From: Devosia sp. FJ2-5-3
GTDB taxonomy: Bacteria; Pseudomonadota; Alphaproteobacteria; Rhizobiales; Devosiaceae
Direction: 5' to 3'
Assembly (NCBI RefSeq): GCF_029201545.1
Contig: NZ_CP104007.1
Span: 1,522,501 to 1,586,500 of the forward strand
DNA: 64,000 nucleotides
A program made the translations under genes and the position numbers. Below are positions 50,784-59,168 of this stretch, piece by piece. Positions within the stretch are counted from its first letter, which is position 1, and every line of letters begins with the position of its first letter. The notes beneath the pieces are model-generated. The model had not been told where the DNA came from. It saw only the letters and a program-made list of their open reading frames with translations, and did no database searches.

Positions 50784-52601
50784 CTAGATCGCCTTGATCG
50801 CCTGTTCGAGCCAGGTCTTGACCGCGCCGCTCACCAGCGGGCCGACTTCCTTCCACACGCGGGCATGGAATGCGTTGAGCCAGTCGCGCTCGGCTGTGGT
50901 CAGCAGGGCGAGATCGATCAGCCGCGTGTCGATGGGCGCAAGGGTCAGTGTCTCGAAATCGAAATAGCCCGGAAAGGCCTCGGCCTCCTGCACCACGATG
51001 AGGTTTTCGATGCGGATGCCATATTCCCCGGCCTTGTAGTAGCCCGGCTCGTTGGAAATGATATTGCCCGCCTCAAGAGGCAGGGGATAGCGCGGCGAAA
51101 TGCCTATCGGCCCTTCATGCACGCCAAGGAAGGCGCCGACGCCGTGGCCGGTGCCATGGTTATAGGTCACGCCATCGGCCCAGAGGAATTGCCGCGCCAG
51201 AATGTCCAACTGGGCGCCGCTGGTGCCGCGGGGGAAGCGCGCCATGGAAATGGCGATCATGCCCTTGAGCACGCGCGTATAGCGATCCCTCTGCTCCGGC
51301 GTGGTCGAACCGGTCGAGAGCGTGCGGGTAATGTCCGTCGTTCCCGAGAGATATTGCGCGCCGCTGTCGACCAGCATCAGCTCGCCCGGGTTGAGGCGGC
51401 GATCGGTCTTGTTGGTCACGCGGTAGTGGACGATTGCCCCGTTCGGCCCGGCCCCGGAAATGGTGTCGAAACTGGCGTCGACACAGGTCTCTTCCTCGCG
51501 GCGGAAGGCCTCGAACGCCGTCACGATGCCGATCTCGGTCAATTCGCCCTTGGGCGCTTCGCTGTCGAACCAGTGGAGAAACTTGGCCATGGCGACGCCA
51601 TCGAGCCGATGCGCTTCGCGCATGCCGGCCAGCTCGGCCTCGTTCTTGCGCGATTTGGGCAGCAGTACCGGGTCGCGTTTTTCCACGAGCCTGGCGCCCG
51701 CCTTGCTCAGGCTGTCGGCGACGGCCATGGGCGCTGAATCGGGGTCGACCAGCACGGACTTGCCGGCCTTGCCGAGCCCCTCGAGCGCGGCGGGCAGATC
51801 CTCGCTTGCGGCAACGCTTGCAATGCCATCCAGCGCGCGTTCAAGTTCCGGCGTGATCTTGGCCGGGTCGAGATAGAGCACGGGCGCCCCCTCGGCCGGC
51901 ACCAGGGCAAAGCCCAGAACGAAGGGCGTGTTGGGCACGTCGCGGCCGCGCATGTTGAACAGCCAGCAGATCGATTCGGGCAGCGTCAGCACCGCCGCAT
52001 CGGCGCCGTCGGCAGCCAGCGATGATTGAATCTCCTCGATCTTGTCGCTCGCCGTCTTTCCGGCGCGGTTGTGGCCGAGAAATTCGATCGTGCTGACGGG
52101 CGGGGCAGGGCGGTCTTCCCACACGCTGTCCACCAGATTGGCGTGCGGCACGATCCTGGCATGGCCCTTGAGCCGCTCTTCCATGTCGCGCACGCCGCCG
52201 GGCGTATGCAGCCATGGGTCATAGGCGAGCACGTTTCCCGCGCCGATATAGGGTTTGAGGTCAAAGCTCATGCTGGGCACTTCATGCACCTCGACAAGGC
52301 TGGTGTCGGTCTGGGCGGGCGCCTGCAGCGTATAGCGGCTGTCGATGAAAAGATGGGCCTTGTCGGCCGTCACCAGCGCCATGCCCGCCGAACCGGTAAA
52401 GCCGGTGATATAGGCCAGGCGCGCCTCGCTCGCCGGTACGGACTCGCCGCGATGGGCGTCGGCGCGGGGGATGAGGAAAGCATCCACGCCCGCCTCCTTC
52501 ATCGCCTGGCGCAGGGCGGCCAGGCGCGGCGCAACATGGCTGGGATCGCTCTTTTCCTCAAAGCTCTGGAATAGTGCAGGGGCGAAACTGGCTGTGCTCA
52601 T
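50784..52601 (-). CDS. Aminopeptidase P family Xaa-Pro peptidase
   Basis: A 605-residue three-domain metallopeptidase (two creatinase-like N-terminal domains plus a pita-bread catalytic domain) that removes an N-terminal residue before proline. Metal-binding residues are visible in LMLVDSGAQYLSGTTDITRT, NHGTGHGVGAFLGVHEGP, ISNEPGYYKAGEYGIRIEN and a further C-terminal Glu. The length fits the eukaryote-like XPNPEP1 group. ATG 52601 (MSTASF) has GGGAAG upstream. Confidence 0.92.
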   Translation of the reverse strand: MSTASFAPALFQSFEEKSDPSHVAPRLAALRQAMKEAGVDAFLIPRADAHRGESVPASEARLAYITGFTGSAGMALVTADKAHLFIDSRYTLQAPAQTDTSLVEVHEVPSMSFDLKPYIGAGNVLAYDPWLHTPGGVRDMEERLKGHARIVPHANLVDSVWEDRPAPPVSTIEFLGHNRAGKTASDKIEEIQSSLAADGADAAVLTLPESICWLFNMRGRDVPNTPFVLGFALVPAEGAPVLYLDPAKITPELERALDGIASVAASEDLPAALEGLGKAGKSVLVDPDSAPMAVADSLSKAGARLVEKRDPVLLPKSRKNEAELAGMREAHRLDGVAMAKFLHWFDSEAPKGELTEIGIVTAFEAFRREEETCVDASFDTISGAGPNGAIVHYRVTNKTDRRLNPGELMLVDSGAQYLSGTTDITRTLSTGSTTPEQRDRYTRVLKGMIAISMARFPRGTSGAQLDILARQFLWADGVTYNHGTGHGVGAFLGVHEGPIGISPRYPLPLEAGNIISNEPGYYKAGEYGIRIENLIVVQEAEAFPGYFDFETLTLAPIDTRLIDLALLTTAERDWLNAFHARVWKEVGPLVSGAVKTWLEQAIKAI

Positions 52602-52713
52602 TGAAATCTTCCCGGTGCCGGGCTGCAGTGCAGGCATGGCTGGCTTGTGGTTGTGGCGCTACTCCTCGCGCTCAAAGAACACTATCTCATCGGCAGAGAT
52701 CAGGAGACGGAAA

Positions 52714-52848
52714 ATGAACAAGGGAAACAATTTCTTCCAGCGCGCGCTCAATTCGATTGTTGAAGGCCGTACGCGTCAGGCCCAGCGCTATCTTGCACAG
52801 TATGATCGCGATCACGGGCACGATGCGGCCAGGAAGCTGGCGCGTTAA
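52714..52848 (+). CDS. 44-residue microprotein, tandem paralogue A
   Basis: ATG 52714 is preceded by CAGGAGACGG. The basic, helical 44-residue product (NNFFQRALNSIVEGRTRQAQ) has no signal peptide. It aligns without gaps to the microprotein starting at 52966 over 23 positions with 8 identities (N, F, A, L, R, R, A, R) and mostly conservative changes elsewhere. This supports both being real genes from a duplication. Function unknown. Confidence 0.7.
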   Translation: MNKGNNFFQRALNSIVEGRTRQAQRYLAQYDRDHGHDAARKLAR

Positions 52849-52965
52849 TCACGCCCTGCAGATTGGGCATGGCTGGTCTGCCCAGACAGCCCTAACACTG
52901 GGCGAGCGAACAGCGTAAACAAGCTTTGACGGATGGCAACAGACCCCCGTCGCATGGAGTAGATG

Positions 52966-53097
52966 ATGGCTGAGAATAAGAACGGTTTCCGCAACGCATT
53001 GGGTGGCCTTATCGACGCCCGTGGTCGCGAAGCTACCCGCCAGATCAACTACCGCATGCAGCATCAGCTGATCGGTGCGATTACCAAGCGCCCGTAA
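52966..53097 (+). CDS. 43-residue microprotein, tandem paralogue B
   Basis: ATG 52966 (or 52963) follows ATGGAG. The product (MAENKNGFRNALGGLIDARG...) is basic and predicted helical, with the core pattern F-x-x-A-L-x4-[DE]-x-R-x-R-[EQ]-A-x-R shared with the upstream paralogue. A strong terminator follows 30 bases on. No domain is recognised. Confidence 0.7.
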   Translation: MAENKNGFRNALGGLIDARGREATRQINYRMQHQLIGAITKRP

Positions 53098-53126
53098 GGC
53101 TGCCTGCATCGCTGACGATCTGACCG

Positions 53127-53155
53127 ATCCCCGGAGCCCGCTTCGGGGATTTTGC
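53127..53155 (+). terminator. Rho-independent terminator of the microprotein pair
   Basis: ATCCCCG (53127-) pairs with CGGGGAT (to 53150), followed by TTTGCTTTTTT. Confidence 0.82.
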
Positions 53156-53245
53156 TTTTTTGGAGGTGGGGTTGCCCCGACAAGCCGGCAATGACGCTGG
53201 ATGAGGGGCGTGGCTTAATTGAGTTGGCAGCCAATCACCGCGCTG

Positions 53246-53332
53246 CCCTCGGGCTCGACCCGAGGGCCACTCCGTGAGCCCCAGCAGAAGAGTTTCGCGC
53301 GTGGATAGAGCCCCTCGGGTCAAGCCCGAGGG
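53246..53332. repeat. Pair of REP-like palindromes
   Basis: CCCTCGGG-CTCGA-CCCGAGGG at 53246-53266 and CCCTCGGG-TCAAG-CCCGAGGG at 53312-53332 are near-identical hairpins 66 bp apart, between the microproteins and the 3' end of prmA. The pairing recalls BIME/REP arrangements. Confidence 0.7.
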
Positions 53333-53357
53333 AAGCCAGCCTGTGCAATCCTCTCGC

Positions 53358-54227
53358 TCAGCGCTTTTCGAGCACCAGCGTCGTCCATTCCTTGCGCTTG
53401 AGATGATCCACCAGCGCAAAGCCTGCGGTGATATAGGCGGCGATGACGCCGTCCGCCTGGGTGTTGAGAATCCCCGAGAGGATCGCGGTGCCGCCCTGCC
53501 GGGTGATCCCGCCCATGCCCGGCGCCAGTTCGGTCAGCGGACCGGCGAGGATATTGGCCACCACCAAATCATAGGGCGCGCGGGCGGTGATCGCTTCGTG
53601 GTCGAGGCCGGTGGCTTCGAGCGCGTCAATCAGGTCCGCAACGTCATTGTCGCGCGCGTTTTCTTCCGTCGTCGTCACCGCCACCGGGTCGATGTCGGTG
53701 GCCAGAACATTGACACCGACACGCTTGGCCAGCGCGATCGCGAGAACGCCGGTGCCGGTGCCGACATCGATCATGTTCCGCGGCGTTTCCCGCTGCAGCA
53801 GCGCTTCGATGGCCTCGAGGCATCCCGTGGTGGTTTCGTGGTGGCCGGTGCCAAAAGCCTGCGCAGCGTCGATCTTCATCGGCGTCAGGCCCTCGGGGAT
53901 GGGGCTGGTTTCGTGGCTTCCATACACATAGAAGCCCCCGGCGATCACCGGAGCCAGCCCTTCGAGGGATTTGGCGACCCAGTTCACATTGGGGTCGAGT
54001 GTCTCCACCGAAAATTCCACCGCGCCGCCGAGCACCTGCTGGGCCAACTCATTGAACGCGTCGATATCGGGCGGGCTGTCGCAGGTGGCCTCGAAAATCC
54101 ACTCGCCGGTCTCTTCGTTCTCGTGGGCGGAAGCGGTCAGGGCCAGATCGTCCCGCTCCATGACGGCATCGACGAGCGCATAGGCCTGCTCTTTGGTGAG
54201 GGCAATGGAGAGCTGGTCGACGGACAT
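53358..54227 (-). CDS. prmA: Ribosomal protein L11 methyltransferase
   Basis: A 289-residue enzyme that trimethylates L11. The N-terminal substrate domain is divergent; the catalytic domain has MKIDAAQAFGTGHHETT, DVGTGTGVLAIALAKR and VVANILAGPL, the family NPPY-like motif. I start at ATG 54227 (MSVDQ), because AAAGGA is ideally spaced before it; ATG 54236 would have no room for a ribosome-binding site. Confidence 0.92.
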   Translation of the reverse strand: MSVDQLSIALTKEQAYALVDAVMERDDLALTASAHENEETGEWIFEATCDSPPDIDAFNELAQQVLGGAVEFSVETLDPNVNWVAKSLEGLAPVIAGGFYVYGSHETSPIPEGLTPMKIDAAQAFGTGHHETTTGCLEAIEALLQRETPRNMIDVGTGTGVLAIALAKRVGVNVLATDIDPVAVTTTEENARDNDVADLIDALEATGLDHEAITARAPYDLVVANILAGPLTELAPGMGGITRQGGTAILSGILNTQADGVIAAYITAGFALVDHLKRKEWTTLVLEKR

Positions 54228-54307
54228 GGCGGGCATCCTTTATGGGTTTGCGCCCTTGTTGCCTGCGCCAAAGGCCAAGTCAATGCGCGCGAAGAGGGCG
54301 CGACAAA

Positions 54308-56062
54308 TCACGCGATGCGCTGGGCTCCCGGCTTTGCCTCGTCGCTGACGATGCGGTCGCGGCCGGCATGCTTGGCAGCATAGAGATGCTTGTCCGCGCG
54401 ACGGAAGATCTCGTCCCAGGTTTCGCCCGAGGTGGCGACGCGCATGGCAATTCCGAAACTGGCGGTGATCCTGAGTTGGAGCGGGCGCTGGACCGCCTTG
54501 CGGTGCAGCTGGGTCTTGAACCGGGTGACAAGATGCAACGCCGTCTCGAGGTCGACGCGGCGGAGAACGATGACGAATTCCTCGCCGCCCAGCCGGGCAA
54601 AGGCATCGCCGGGGCGGATCAGATGAGCAATCTCACGCGCCACGCCGGCCAGCACTTCATCGCCCACCGAATGGCCATGCGTGTCGTTGACGCTCTTGAA
54701 ATGGTCGATGTCGAAGAGCACCACCGCCATGTCTTCGCCCGTGATCTGCGCGCGGCGGAACAGCACGTCGACCCGCTGCATCAACGCCCTGCGGTTGAGC
54801 AGGCCGGTAAGCGTGTCCGTTTCAGACAGTCGCTTCAACCGAAGGTTGAGCTGGCGCTGCCGGTCTTCGAGGCGACGTTTTTCGCGCTGGTTCTCGCGCA
54901 GAATGGCCAGGCCCTCGAAGATGTCATTGACCTCGCGCGCGGCGTGCAGTGCCTGGCGCGGTGCGCCGAGATCCCCGCTGGCCAGGGCGACCACCTCGCC
55001 ATGCAGGTCGAGGAGGGGCATGAACAGCCCGCGGCGGAACATCACGGCCACGCCGACCAGCACCGATATGACCAGCGCGCTCAGAAGCGCCGAATTGATC
55101 ATGGCCTGCCGCGCCTGGAGCCGGCGGGTTTCCAGGGTTTTGAGCGAGAAATCCACCAGTTCGCTGCGCAGGCCCACGAGGCTGGCCATTCCGGGCACAT
55201 ATTGATCGGTGAACGAGCCGCCCGACATGCCATTGGTCGGCCCCATGATATGGGCGGTGGCGATGGCCATGGGCATGGCGTCGCTGAGATAGTCCAGCTC
55301 TACCCGCTCCACCAGCGCGGAAATGGCCTCACTGCCGGTAAACAGCCCGGCATTGCTGAGCCCGCTCTCCCACAGATTGAGGATGATGGCGTTGGTCTTG
55401 TCCATCAAGAGCGCATAATTGGCGTCTTCGTCGCGCGGGGCAACCAGCGTCATGACCACATAGGATCCAAGGCGTCCGGCCTGTTCGCGCAGGGCGCTGG
55501 CGCTGCTGGCCAGCAGCACTTCCCCGGCGATCTGGGGCGTCATCGGCACCAGATGTCCGCTGACCTCGTTGCGCAGGTCGGCGGCGCTGTCGGCAGCGCG
55601 AAACATCGCCATGATCGCCTGCGGCACGTGCTGGGTCGTCCGCTCCGCCAGCGGCACGGCAATGACGTCATCCACCGCGCGGCGGCCGATCTGCAGGCTT
55701 TCCAGCACCTCGCCGATAACGGTCAGTCTGTCTTCGTCGCCCGAATGATGCAGGGTCAGCGCCTCGATCATGATGGCCACATTGGCGTCGGTCTGTGCCC
55801 GGCTCTCGGCAAGGTTGGCCTGTGCCCTCGCTAAATCGGAGGGCCTCGCCGCCATCGCCACATTGGCCGGTCCGCGCTCGGCCGAAATAGCATTGGCCGC
55901 GTCGAGCACGGTGACGAAGATGCGGAGTTCCTCGGCGCCATGGCTGGAGCGCTTGAAATCGTTGAAATTGGTGAGAATGGCGGCGCCGCCAAGGAGCAGG
56001 CAGCCAAAGGCCACCACTGCTGCTCCCAGCCACTGAAGGTGTTGAATTCGAAACACGGCCAT
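54308..56062 (-). CDS. Membrane diguanylate cyclase with periplasmic sensor region
   Basis: A 584-residue inner-membrane protein. TM1 (about 10-30) and TM2 (about 335-355) enclose a helical periplasmic region of about 300 residues. A HAMP-like linker and coiled coil follow, then a GGDEF domain with DTLTGLLNRR, DIDHFKSVND and GGEEF at 492-496. An intact inhibitory I-site RPGD lies at 483-486, five residues before GGEEF, so product feedback is expected. It should make cyclic di-GMP in response to an unknown periplasmic signal. Monocistronic. Confidence 0.9.
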   Translation of the reverse strand: MAVFRIQHLQWLGAAVVAFGCLLLGGAAILTNFNDFKRSSHGAEELRIFVTVLDAANAISAERGPANVAMAARPSDLARAQANLAESRAQTDANVAIMIEALTLHHSGDEDRLTVIGEVLESLQIGRRAVDDVIAVPLAERTTQHVPQAIMAMFRAADSAADLRNEVSGHLVPMTPQIAGEVLLASSASALREQAGRLGSYVVMTLVAPRDEDANYALLMDKTNAIILNLWESGLSNAGLFTGSEAISALVERVELDYLSDAMPMAIATAHIMGPTNGMSGGSFTDQYVPGMASLVGLRSELVDFSLKTLETRRLQARQAMINSALLSALVISVLVGVAVMFRRGLFMPLLDLHGEVVALASGDLGAPRQALHAAREVNDIFEGLAILRENQREKRRLEDRQRQLNLRLKRLSETDTLTGLLNRRALMQRVDVLFRRAQITGEDMAVVLFDIDHFKSVNDTHGHSVGDEVLAGVAREIAHLIRPGDAFARLGGEEFVIVLRRVDLETALHLVTRFKTQLHRKAVQRPLQLRITASFGIAMRVATSGETWDEIFRRADKHLYAAKHAGRDRIVSDEAKPGAQRIA

Positions 56063-56132
56063 TCTCTCCGCAGTGCCTTAATTTGGCATGCGTCGGGCTG
56101 ACAAGGAGTGAATACGCGTGGTTAACTGCTTG

Positions 56133-56453
56133 CTATGAAAGGCGTACGGCTGTTCCCGATACCGAGACCATAAGCATGGAACCGCCCTGGCCGACCACCT
56201 CATAATCGATGTCGGTCCCCACCACGGCGTCCGCGCCCATGCGCTTGGCTTCGGCTTCAAGCTCGAGAAAGGCCTGCCGCCGCGCATCGCGGAGCGCACC
56301 CTCATAGGCACCGGCGCGGCCCCCGACAATGTCGCGAATCCCGGCAAACAGATCCTTGAAGATATTGGCCCCGACGATCACCTCGCCCGTGGCAATGCCG
56401 AGATATTCCCGAATGACCCGGCCTTCGAGTGTGGGGGTGGTCGAAATGATCAT
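56133..56453 (-). CDS. YbjQ family protein (UPF0145)
   Basis: A 106-residue soluble protein of the YbjQ/DUF74 family, which forms pentameric barrels; sometimes annotated as heavy-metal binding without firm function. It has [31 protein letters not shown] and [16 protein letters not shown]. The length is typical. Confidence 0.9.
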   Translation of the reverse strand: MIISTTPTLEGRVIREYLGIATGEVIVGANIFKDLFAGIRDIVGGRAGAYEGALRDARRQAFLELEAEAKRMGADAVVGTDIDYEVVGQGGSMLMVSVSGTAVRLS

Positions 56454-56537
56454 GGCGGCCCTCCTGTTTGCTCCCCAGCATGTGGGGCGCTCAGGGTAAA
56501 AGGCAAGAGTGGCCCTATACTATCCTCTTGGGAGCGC

Positions 56538-58874
56538 TCATCCCTTCTTCACAAAGCTCTCCAAGACCTTCTTGGTGCCTGCCTTTTCAAAGTCGATGGT
56601 CAGCTTGTTGCCTTCGATGGTAATGACTTCGCCATATCCGAATTTGAGGTGGAACACGCGGTCGCCGAGGGCAAAGCCGCTCGACTGGCCGCCGAGATCG
56701 ACCGAGCGCGCCACCAGTTCGCCTTCGATGGTCATGGGCCCGCCGCCCTTGCGGCTGGCCTGGTTGGCGCGGGCGCGCTGCCAGCCGGGCGTTTCGTAGA
56801 CGCTCTCGAACGGATCGGCCTTGTTGAAGCGGCTGGCCGCGCCCCCGCCATAGCTATAGCCGCCATAGGCCGAGCCGCGATCGGTCACTTCCACCGCGTC
56901 GGCCGGCAGTTCGTCGATGAAGCGGCTGGGAATGGCCGATTGCCAGAGGCCATGGATGCGCCGGTTCTGCGCCGCCGAAATGCGCACGCGCTTGCGGCCG
57001 CGGGTAATGCCGACATAGCCGAGACGGCGTTCTTCCTCGAGTCCGGCGCGACCGCTTTCGTCCATCGAGCGTTGGCTCGGGAAGGTGCCATCCTCCCAGC
57101 CAGGCAGGAACACGGTGTTGAATTCCAGCCCCTTGGCCGAGTGCAGCGTCATGATGGTGACGGCATCGCTGGCGTCGGCGCTGTCGCGGTCCATCACTAG
57201 CGAGATGTGTTCGAGGAAGCCGCCGAGGGTCTCGAACTCCTCCATCGAGCGGCTGAGTTCCTTGAGGTTTTCCTTGCGCCCCTCGGATTCGGCGGATTTG
57301 TCGGCCGCCAGCATGTCCATATAACCGCTCTCTTCGAGGATCTGCTCGACCAGCTGGTAGGGCGGAAGGTTCTGTGAGCGATAGGACCAGTCATCGAACT
57401 GGGTGACGAGACTGCGCAGCGTGCTGCGCTGCTTGGGTTTCAGATCCTCCGTCTCGACCATCATCCGCGTCGAGGCGAGGAGAGGAATGTTCTGATGCCT
57501 GGCCGTCGCCGTCAGCATGTTGACGGTGGTGTCGCCAAGGCCGCGCTTGGGCACGTTGATGATGCGCTCGAAGGCGAGATCGTCCGCCGGCTGTGCCACA
57601 AGGCGCAGATAGGCCAGCGCATCGCGGATTTCCTTGCGCTCGTAAAAGCGCGGGCCGCCGACGACGCGATAATTGAGCCCCAGCGTGATGAAACGCTCTT
57701 CGAATTCGCGCATCTGGAAGGAGGCGCGCACGAGGATGGCCATGGAATTGAGCGGTTCGCCGGCGCGGTGATATTGCTCGATCTCGTCGCCGATCGTGCG
57801 CGCTTCTTCCTCGCTGTCATAGACCTGGGTGAACGAGACCAGCTCGCCGCCCTCGGCAATGTCGGTGTGCAGCGTCTTGCCCAGCCGGCCTTCATTATTG
57901 GCGATCAGGGTCGAAGCGGCCTTGAGGATATTCGCGGTCGAGCGGTAATTGCGCTCGAGCTTGATCACCTTGGCGCCGGGAAAATCCTTCTCGAAACGCA
58001 GGATGTTGTCCACCTCGGCGCCGCGCCAGCCATAGATCGACTGGTCGTCGTCGCCCACCACGCAGATATTGGCTTCCGGAGCCGGCTTGCCCTGTGCCAG
58101 CAGCCGCAGCCACAGATATTGGGCGGTGTTACTGTCCTGGTATTCGTCCACCAGCATGTATTTGAACTTGCGGTGATATTCGGCCAGCACTTCCGGATTC
58201 TCGCGGAACAGCCGGATACATTCGAGCAGCAGATCGCCGAAATCGGCAGCGTTCAGCGTCTTCAGCCGCGCCTGGTAATCGTAATAGAGCTTGCCGCCCT
58301 TGCCATTGGCAAAATAGCCGCTATCGCTGGCCGGCACGTCCTTGGGCAGCCAGCCGCGGTTCTTCCAGGCGTCCAGCATGCCGGCGAACTGCCGGGCGGG
58401 CCAGCGCTTCTCGTCGATATTCTCGGCCGCCAGCAATTGCTTGATCAGCCGGATCTGGTCGTCCGTATCCAGAATTGTAAATGCCGGCTTCAAATCCACC
58501 AGTTCGGCATGGCTGCGCAGGATCCGCGCCGACACCGAGTGGAACGTGCCCATCCAGGGCAGGCCGTCGAAATTGGGCACGATCTCGTGGATGCGCCGCT
58601 TCATTTCGCTGGCGGCCTTGTTGGTGAAGGTCACCGCCAGGATCTGGCTGCCCCAGGCCATGCGCTGGTTGAGGATGTGTGCAATGCGCGTCGTCAGCAC
58701 CCGCGTCTTGCCCGTGCCGGCGCCGGCCAGCACCAGCAGCGGCCCCTCGGTCGACAGCACCGCTTCGCGCTGCTCTGCGTTGAGGCCGGCCAGATAGTCA
58801 GGCGTATCCGCCCGGCGCAGCTGGCTGGTGATGGGCCCGCCTTGGGGGCGGTGCAGGGGGGCGGGTTCGACCAT
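56538..58874 (-). CDS. uvrD: UvrD/PcrA-type DNA helicase II
   Basis: A 778-residue superfamily 1A 3'-5' helicase for nucleotide-excision and mismatch repair. It has GAGTGKT at 51-57, MGTFHSVSARILR, LVDEYQDSN (motif II), DDDQSIYGWRGA (III), LERNYRST (IV), TLHSAKGLEFNTVF (V) and VGITRGRKR (VI). The C-terminal tail has a Tudor-like segment (ALGDRVFHLKFGYGEVITIE) that binds RNA polymerase in PcrA/UvrD. A perfect GTTC-N7-GTTC LexA-type box lies 170 bp upstream of the start. Confidence 0.95.
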   Translation of the reverse strand: MVEPAPLHRPQGGPITSQLRRADTPDYLAGLNAEQREAVLSTEGPLLVLAGAGTGKTRVLTTRIAHILNQRMAWGSQILAVTFTNKAASEMKRRIHEIVPNFDGLPWMGTFHSVSARILRSHAELVDLKPAFTILDTDDQIRLIKQLLAAENIDEKRWPARQFAGMLDAWKNRGWLPKDVPASDSGYFANGKGGKLYYDYQARLKTLNAADFGDLLLECIRLFRENPEVLAEYHRKFKYMLVDEYQDSNTAQYLWLRLLAQGKPAPEANICVVGDDDQSIYGWRGAEVDNILRFEKDFPGAKVIKLERNYRSTANILKAASTLIANNEGRLGKTLHTDIAEGGELVSFTQVYDSEEEARTIGDEIEQYHRAGEPLNSMAILVRASFQMREFEERFITLGLNYRVVGGPRFYERKEIRDALAYLRLVAQPADDLAFERIINVPKRGLGDTTVNMLTATARHQNIPLLASTRMMVETEDLKPKQRSTLRSLVTQFDDWSYRSQNLPPYQLVEQILEESGYMDMLAADKSAESEGRKENLKELSRSMEEFETLGGFLEHISLVMDRDSADASDAVTIMTLHSAKGLEFNTVFLPGWEDGTFPSQRSMDESGRAGLEEERRLGYVGITRGRKRVRISAAQNRRIHGLWQSAIPSRFIDELPADAVEVTDRGSAYGGYSYGGGAASRFNKADPFESVYETPGWQRARANQASRKGGGPMTIEGELVARSVDLGGQSSGFALGDRVFHLKFGYGEVITIEGNKLTIDFEKAGTKKVLESFVKKG

Positions 58875-59043
58875 GAGCGCTAAATCCCTTGGCCTGACAC
58901 CCGGGGCAGATGCTCGGCCAAGCCTTGACGAATCTTATTTTGTTCTGGGTGCAATATAGGGTCGGGGCGGCCCCCTGTATAGAAGCGCGACCCCTTGCAC
59001 AGGCGTCACCGCACGGCTTTGCGCCAATAAGACGGGCGATTTC

Positions 59044-59058
59044 GTTCTTTTCTTGTTC
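59044..59058. promoter_or_regulatory. Alphaproteobacterial LexA (SOS) box
   Basis: GTTC-TTTTCTT-GTTC matches the alphaproteobacterial LexA direct repeat GTTC-N7-GTTC exactly. It lies in the 294-bp region between divergent uvrD (start 58874) and the AsmA-like gene (start 59169). uvrD is the likely target. Confidence 0.6.
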
Positions 59059-59168
59059 ACGAGTGGTTTTGCGGCACGCGCAAGCGTCGATTGGCCCCTT
59101 GCCGGTCTTGCGCAGGCACGCCAAGTGCCTACACTCACGGCGGGAATCTGGCGGGCAGAACGCAGGCA

